Shown here in pieces: positions 60,491-64,000 of a DNA stretch of 64,000 nucleotides. The number at the start of each line of letters is the position of its first letter. Position 1 is the first letter of the stretch. Made by a program: the position numbers and the translations under genes. The stretch spans positions 170,659 through 234,658 of the forward strand of contig JANPYM010000017.1 in assembly GCA_025890175.1 (NCBI GenBank), given 5' to 3'. The notes under the pieces were generated by a model. It saw only the letters and a program-made list of their open reading frames with translations. It did not search any database and was not told the DNA's origin. The stretch is from Ciborinia camelliae (lineage: Eukaryota > Ascomycota > Leotiomycetes > Helotiales > Sclerotiniaceae).

Positions 60491-61123
60491 CAAGTCCTGT
60501 CGAAGTATTTTGGGTTGATCATGAGTATTGAAGCTCCGATAATCTTATTATTCTTGAGCGTCAAGTTAAGTTGATGATGTGGTTTGATATGAGATAAAGG
60601 TATTCGCTAAATTTAGAATATGGGGCGTCTTCTCTTCCCTCGGAAGATGACTAATAATGATATGATGATTGTTTCAGATTCAGATCACGGGCCGTTGAAG
60701 CTAAACCTAAAAGAGACATTCCTCGCCAAGACTTTCAAAACCCGTGGACAACCCAAAAGTGCCAAGGGCTTCTAACCTTGGAAGGTTCCAATTGGAAGAC
60801 GGGTGGGCTTTGCAGCCTTAGAAATATGGCATGAACGGCTCAGATGACGAAAACGGACAACTTCGATTCCTCATTCTTCATTCATTGTTTTCTTTCCATT
60901 TCCATTATTCTTCAAAAATGAAAATGAAAATGAAAATGAAAATGAAAATGAAGGTCCTAAGCGTACCGGATATCTCTCGTCCTATGTATATACACAACTT
61001 TTACAATTCTGCACAAGAAGGATCGGGAACCTAACTTAGACCTCAAACAAAACTTCAACCTTTACCATTTAGTTTATATTATTATATTAGGTAGTCGAGA
61101 GATCAAATATATTAGTGACAACT
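60491..61123. promoter_or_regulatory. Divergent upstream region with a GAAAAT repeat
   Basis: The region between divergent starts of the TAPT1-family and dienelactone-hydrolase-like genes. A six-copy GAAAAT/AAAATG repeat lies at 60913-60952. No specific binding site was defined. Confidence 0.5.
60913..60952. repeat. Hexanucleotide microsatellite (AAAATG)n
   Basis: About six perfect copies of AAAATG. Confidence 0.9.
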
Positions 61124-62527
61124 ATGGCGGATAACGATATATTTCGTTCTACACTCGTTTGGTTATTTATTTTCACTAGCAGTGCTTTCGTGGTATACAC
61201 CTTATCTTATGCATTTATTCCGTTCGCGCAGGAAACTTATACCAGATTATCAAATGTATCCAATTTGAGGAAGGATTTATCATCAGGTCGATGGAATGAA
61301 CCCGGAACAGATATTTTCACAGGCAACACTCGAACGTAGGTAGTCTCATCATATCTAGCAGGTTCATCCTGTCGATGAAGATGCGCTAATATCTTCTATA
61401 GGGTAAATCCACTGTCCAATGATGCTAGGCTAAAAGGAGATGTTGTCTATATCGCGGAACCCAAAGAAGCCACGGCGAAGAAAAATCAAGGCCTCATTTT
61501 TTTCCCTGATAATACAGGAATATCACCAGGGACTCGAGCTCTGTAAGTTTTTGTATTCATCCACGTCAGTAGCAGGGCTGAATACTAATGATAAACAAAG
61601 TGCGGATGAATATGCCAGGGTAAATCAAATTCCACATTATGTTTTATTTATATAATCTTACATATGACAGTCTGGATATCTCACTTTGGCGATCAACTAT
61701 TGGGGCAAACATCAAAAAATAGGCCAAACTAAAGACGGTAATCAGTGGAAGAAAAATCTTCAAATTTGACAAGAGCTGATTTATATTCGTAGATGTCATC
61801 CCGTGGGATCCCAGGAATCCCAAAAACTCTCCCTCCATACTGGACCGAGATCGCATGATAAACAATGCCATGATCTACCTGAAGGAAAATCGAAAATGCG
61901 CCCAAATTGGCGGAGTAGGATACGGCGGTGGAGCTGCTCCACGTTAGTGCTATTCTTCTATTTTGAAATCCCAAGCCATTTTTAAGACACATGCTGACCA
62001 CCGAGTACCACGCCTTCAGTGATGAACATACTCCAAGAAGATCCTTGCCGTCTTACCGCCGCTTTCATGGCTTCTCCTGAGCGCGTTGATGAAGAAGAAA
62101 TCCGTTTCGGTAAGAACATATATTTCCTAATTTCCCTTGATCTCCACAATCCCATTCATTCTTTCCGGTCGTCTAATCTTTTTACATGATTTTAGTCAAA
62201 GCACCTGTATCTCTCGCTCAGTGTTGGGATGATCGCCATGTTAATGTTAATGCGCGTCACATGTATGAATACAACCTCATCAGGGCGTCCTCCTTGACCC
62301 GCGAAGAAGAACAACTCCTCGAATCAGGCATACTGAACCCACCCATACCTTGGCAAATGAATTTGTTCTCGGGTGTCAAGCATGGTTTTGCCAGCAGATT
62401 GCCAGAAGAAGGTCCTACGACTACCGATGCAATTTTCGCAAAGCGAGCGGCCTTCATTCAAGCGGTATCGTGGTTCCAAACTTATATGCCACAGGGCCGT
62501 ATACAAGTTAAGTACCGAAAAGTGTAG
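61124..62527 (+). CDS. Dienelactone-hydrolase-fold protein, membrane-anchored, nucleophile missing
   Basis: Seven exons: 61124-61335, 61402-61542, 61601-61619, 61671-61737, 61793-61942, 62020-62109 and 62196-62527 join in frame to 336 residues. Introns are 51-86 nt; one donor is GTTAGT and one is GTAGGT, and exon 3 has only 19 nt. The N-terminus holds a membrane anchor (residues 9-35). The hydrolase core follows: LIFFPDNTGISPGTRALADE, SGYLTLAINYWG, RMINNAMIYLKENRKCAQIG, then GGVGYGGGAAP. Dienelactone hydrolases normally have Cys in this GYCFGG-type turn; here it reads Gly near residue 185. The Asp (CWDD) and His (KHGFASR near 287) positions remain. It may therefore be catalytically altered or inactive. 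The model is hand-spliced, so exon edges need RNA support. Confidence 0.82.
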
Positions 62528-62732
62528 CTGGAGGATAAGATAAGATACATATATTGTTTCAATGTCAGATTACCATCTTTTTTATTATGCTGTTCGTAGC
62601 TGAAAATTTTATTTCATTGGAATGCTTCTCGCAGAAGCACAATAGTCTCAACAGACTTGAATCTTGCATCAATAATATCCTCAAGCAAAATCAAAATGAC
62701 TCTGTATCCTTTGAAATATAAGCAATCCGCCA

Positions 62733-64000
62733 CTAGTCCGAATCATCAAGCATAATCGCGTCATCTCTGCTCCCTCCCGTATTTATTCTTGTCCCTTCCT
62801 GTCTCATTGTGGTGGCCACAACTTCTTCTTCGTCCTCCATATCCTGGTCGACTTCGTCTTTAAGTTCAATAACATCTATGTTTTCAAGGTTGACCTCACT
62901 GCTAGTCATGACTTCGTCACTTATGTTCAAATTCTGCTCGGTCTCGTTCTCGAGTTCGACCTCTTCCTGATCATCCATGTCTTTTGGATCAATCTCGTCC
63001 CCTCTAATTGACCCATCTTGCAAGACCTTCCATAATTCGTTTCCCAGTGCTCTTGCAAGTGGAACTGGAACCGCATTTCCAATCTGCTTATAGATTTCAG
63101 TCATCTTTGTGCTCTTCATATCCCAAGTAAAGCTATCTGGAAAACCTTGTGCTCTCGCAAATTCTCGCGCGGAATACGATCTGTGCGAGTAAGGATGCAG
63201 AGTCTAGTAAAAATCTGATCAGTATTGATGATTCATCGGTATACAACAAAAACATCTTGGTACATACCCAGTCGATACTCATGGCATTTTCCACGCTCGT
63301 AGTCACCACTTTAAAACTCTGATCGATAGATTGTCTCCCATATCTTCCACGATAATCATCTCTACCGCTGCTAATATTACGCGAGTTCGCTCGTGCGGTT
63401 TGCAAGAAATCGGGCAAAAGATTCACGGGCATATTTTTGTAATTGGCGCCTGCTAGGATTGGAATGTTACAGAGACGCTCGGTTTCTTTAGTGGAAATGC
63501 AATGGATCGTATGATTTTGTAGAAGCTGGCGAGGGACCGATTTGCGCATTTTCCGCTGGTATTCGGATAGAGGATCAGAGGCATACGCTTGCTTTATTAA
63601 TCCGGCATATCTTGTTGTCTTTGGTGAGTCCAAGGACGAGTATTGAGTAACAGTCTGATCACGCTTCAGACGGCTGGACTTTTGTGCTGGCGTTTCGGGA
63701 TTGATTATGTGGGGGTTTATCCATTCGAAGCGAGGGAGATCGGATATGGAATCTCCTATGGTAACAGGCCAATGAGGAGCCGATCTCCTGAAGCGATGAG
63801 GGCTTTTAAACACCATTCCGTCAAAGATGTGCGTTGCTTGGGGATATTGTGGGAGCTCATATCCAGGTAAAGATGCCCAGAAGATTACGCGTGTCCTGGA
63901 TGAAGGCGATCCATATACACCCGCTTGAAGGGATGCATATTGGCATTGATAACCTAATGATGTCAAAACGCGGAAGATGAACCTACATTCCTTGTTAGCT
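62733..64000 (-). CDS. DNA (cytosine-5) methyltransferase, 3' part, probably DIM-2 type
   Basis: The gene runs off the right edge. Visible exons are >64000-63268 and 63203-62733 (intron 64 nt). The frame is open to the window end. Motif VIII-like sequence QAGVYGSPSSRTRVIFWAS is followed by the target-recognition region with RRSAPHWPVTIGDSISDLP. After the intron come motif IX (HPYSHRSYSAREFARAQGFP) and motif X (YKQIGNAVPVPLARALG). An acidic tail of about 90 residues ends the protein. C-5 methyltransferases move a methyl group from SAM to cytosine. The style and tail fit fungal DIM-2, which methylates RIP-mutated DNA, better than RID, but the N-terminal BAH domains that would settle it are outside the window. 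Confidence 0.9.

Noticed and set aside
1..64000. tRNA, rRNA, CRISPR and secondary-metabolite core genes
   Set aside because: None seen on reading both strands; CRISPR is not expected in a fungus. A weak tRNA could be missed without a structure scan.

Overview
The window is nuclear DNA of a filamentous ascomycete. It is AT-rich, its genes carry short (44-179 nt) GT-AG introns, and it encodes fungus-specific families: a Kch1-type potassium transport protein, a HET-domain protein, a Zn(II)2Cys6 regulator, an AIM6-like protein, a cupredoxin/GPI surface protein and a fungal C-5 DNA methyltransferase. The gene content and style suggest Leotiomycetes, perhaps Sclerotiniaceae, but that is an impression and not a demonstration. 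Gene models below were spliced by hand and checked for reading-frame closure across every junction.

Layout. 1-15.2 kb is gene-poor: a small cysteine-rich unknown (696-1249), an unknown ORF (2673-3179), KCH1 (5005-7470), a decayed gene near 10.7-11.7 kb and a HET gene interrupted by one in-frame stop (12026-14074). A solo LTR with a perfect 5-bp target-site duplication lies at 15193-15405. 16-31.4 kb holds scattered accessory genes: a multi-pass membrane protein, an AIM6-like protein, two small secreted proteins, a short ankyrin protein and a conserved unknown. 32.2-38.6 kb holds lysyl-tRNA synthetase, a GPI-anchored cupredoxin-like protein and a cytochrome P450. 38.6-44.2 kb is almost gene-free, with one decayed secreted-protein gene. 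44.2-55.5 kb is a dense run of catabolic/redox genes: a Zn2Cys6 factor divergent from a flavin monooxygenase, a PNPOx-like/ferredoxin-reductase fusion, a predicted pseudokinase, an esterase/lipase and a zinc alcohol dehydrogenase. 57.4-64 kb carries conserved genes: a TAPT1/Emp65 membrane protein, a dienelactone-hydrolase-fold protein that lacks its nucleophile, and the 3' part of a DNA cytosine methyltransferase that runs off the right edge.

How they fit together. Housekeeping genes (KRS1, TAPT1 family, KCH1, AIM6) are interspersed with lineage-specific secreted and enzyme genes. No complete secondary-metabolite cluster is seen, since there is no PKS, NRPS or terpene synthase. The 44-56 kb block has the makings of a regulated detoxification/catabolic neighbourhood. 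Several genes look decayed, and the HET nonsense change has the dinucleotide context expected of repeat-induced point mutation. A methyltransferase of the kind that reads such regions sits at the window edge, but any link between the two is inference. No tRNA, rRNA, CRISPR or complete transposon was found.
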